From Glandiceps talaboti (taxonomy: Eukaryota; Hemichordata; Enteropneusta; Spengelidae), in assembly GCF_964340395.1 (NCBI RefSeq), contig NC_135560.1, positions 12,922,598 through 12,986,597 on the forward strand: a DNA stretch of 64,000 nucleotides, in the 5' to 3' direction. The position numbers and the translations under genes are program-made. Within the stretch, counting starts at the first letter, position 1. Every line of letters starts with the position of its first letter. Below, one piece after another: positions 63,982-64,000 of this stretch. The notes below the pieces were generated by a model, which saw nothing but the letters and a program-made list of their open reading frames with translations, had not been told where the DNA came from and made no database searches.

Positions 63982-64000
63982 CAATGAGATATTTCCATAC
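63982..64000 (-). CDS. Possible exon end at the right edge of the window
   Basis: On the minus strand the first 19 bases run into a strong donor, G/GTGAGT. Two frames are usable: phase 2 (ending MEISH plus two bases) would fit the exon at 33018, phase 1 (VWKYLI plus one base) would fit the exon at 28451. Nothing upstream is visible, so this is only a splice-signal call. Confidence 0.3.

Overview
This is a eukaryotic (animal) genomic window: AT-rich, dominated by introns, microsatellites, minisatellites and short non-autonomous repeats, with short exons bounded by GT-AG splice sites. The two recognisable genes and the repeat content fit an invertebrate bilaterian. Recurrent GCGCCCTC motifs and a tRNA-headed SINE are suggestive of a deuterostome such as a hemichordate, but I cannot fix the phylum from sequence alone.

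Layout. (1) 1-1590, plus strand: the last three coding exons and short 3' UTR of an organic anion transporter (SLCO/OATP) whose 5' part lies left of the window. (2) 1590-6190: tail-to-tail intergenic DNA. (3) 6190-28451, minus strand: eight exons of an APBA (Mint/X11/LIN-10) adaptor covering the whole conserved C-terminal half (PTB, PDZ1, PDZ2 and the C-terminal tail). All junctions are phase-consistent and give 386 residues. (4) 28452-64000: about 35 kb that is probably the long upstream intron(s) of the same gene. A 53-bp exon at 32966-33018 joins in phase to the PTB exon. Weaker candidate 5' exons or alternative starts sit at 55697, 61493-61798 and at the right-hand edge (63982). The large acidic N-terminal region (Munc18- and CASK-binding in vertebrate Mints) is not identifiable and is probably to the right of the window.

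The genes do not form an operon. SLCO is a plasma-membrane transporter; APBA is a cytosolic scaffold for APP-type receptors and synaptic or polarised trafficking. They only share a convergent 3' boundary.

The repeats are the richest part. They include two copies of a tRNA-derived SINE, one inserted into a higher-order minisatellite; several unnamed short elements with inverted termini (10377-10728, 21601-21969 with a truncated copy at 8419-8698, 27081-27413, 44834-45333, 53001-53547); a three-copy family with a palindromic core (47.6, 50.8 and 52.0 kb); a two-copy family (12.1 and 52.7 kb); and many degenerate tandem duplications. I found no prokaryotic-type system, no transposase or reverse-transcriptase ORF, no CRISPR array and no stand-alone tRNA or rRNA gene. 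Most long ORFs are microsatellite or minisatellite artefacts.
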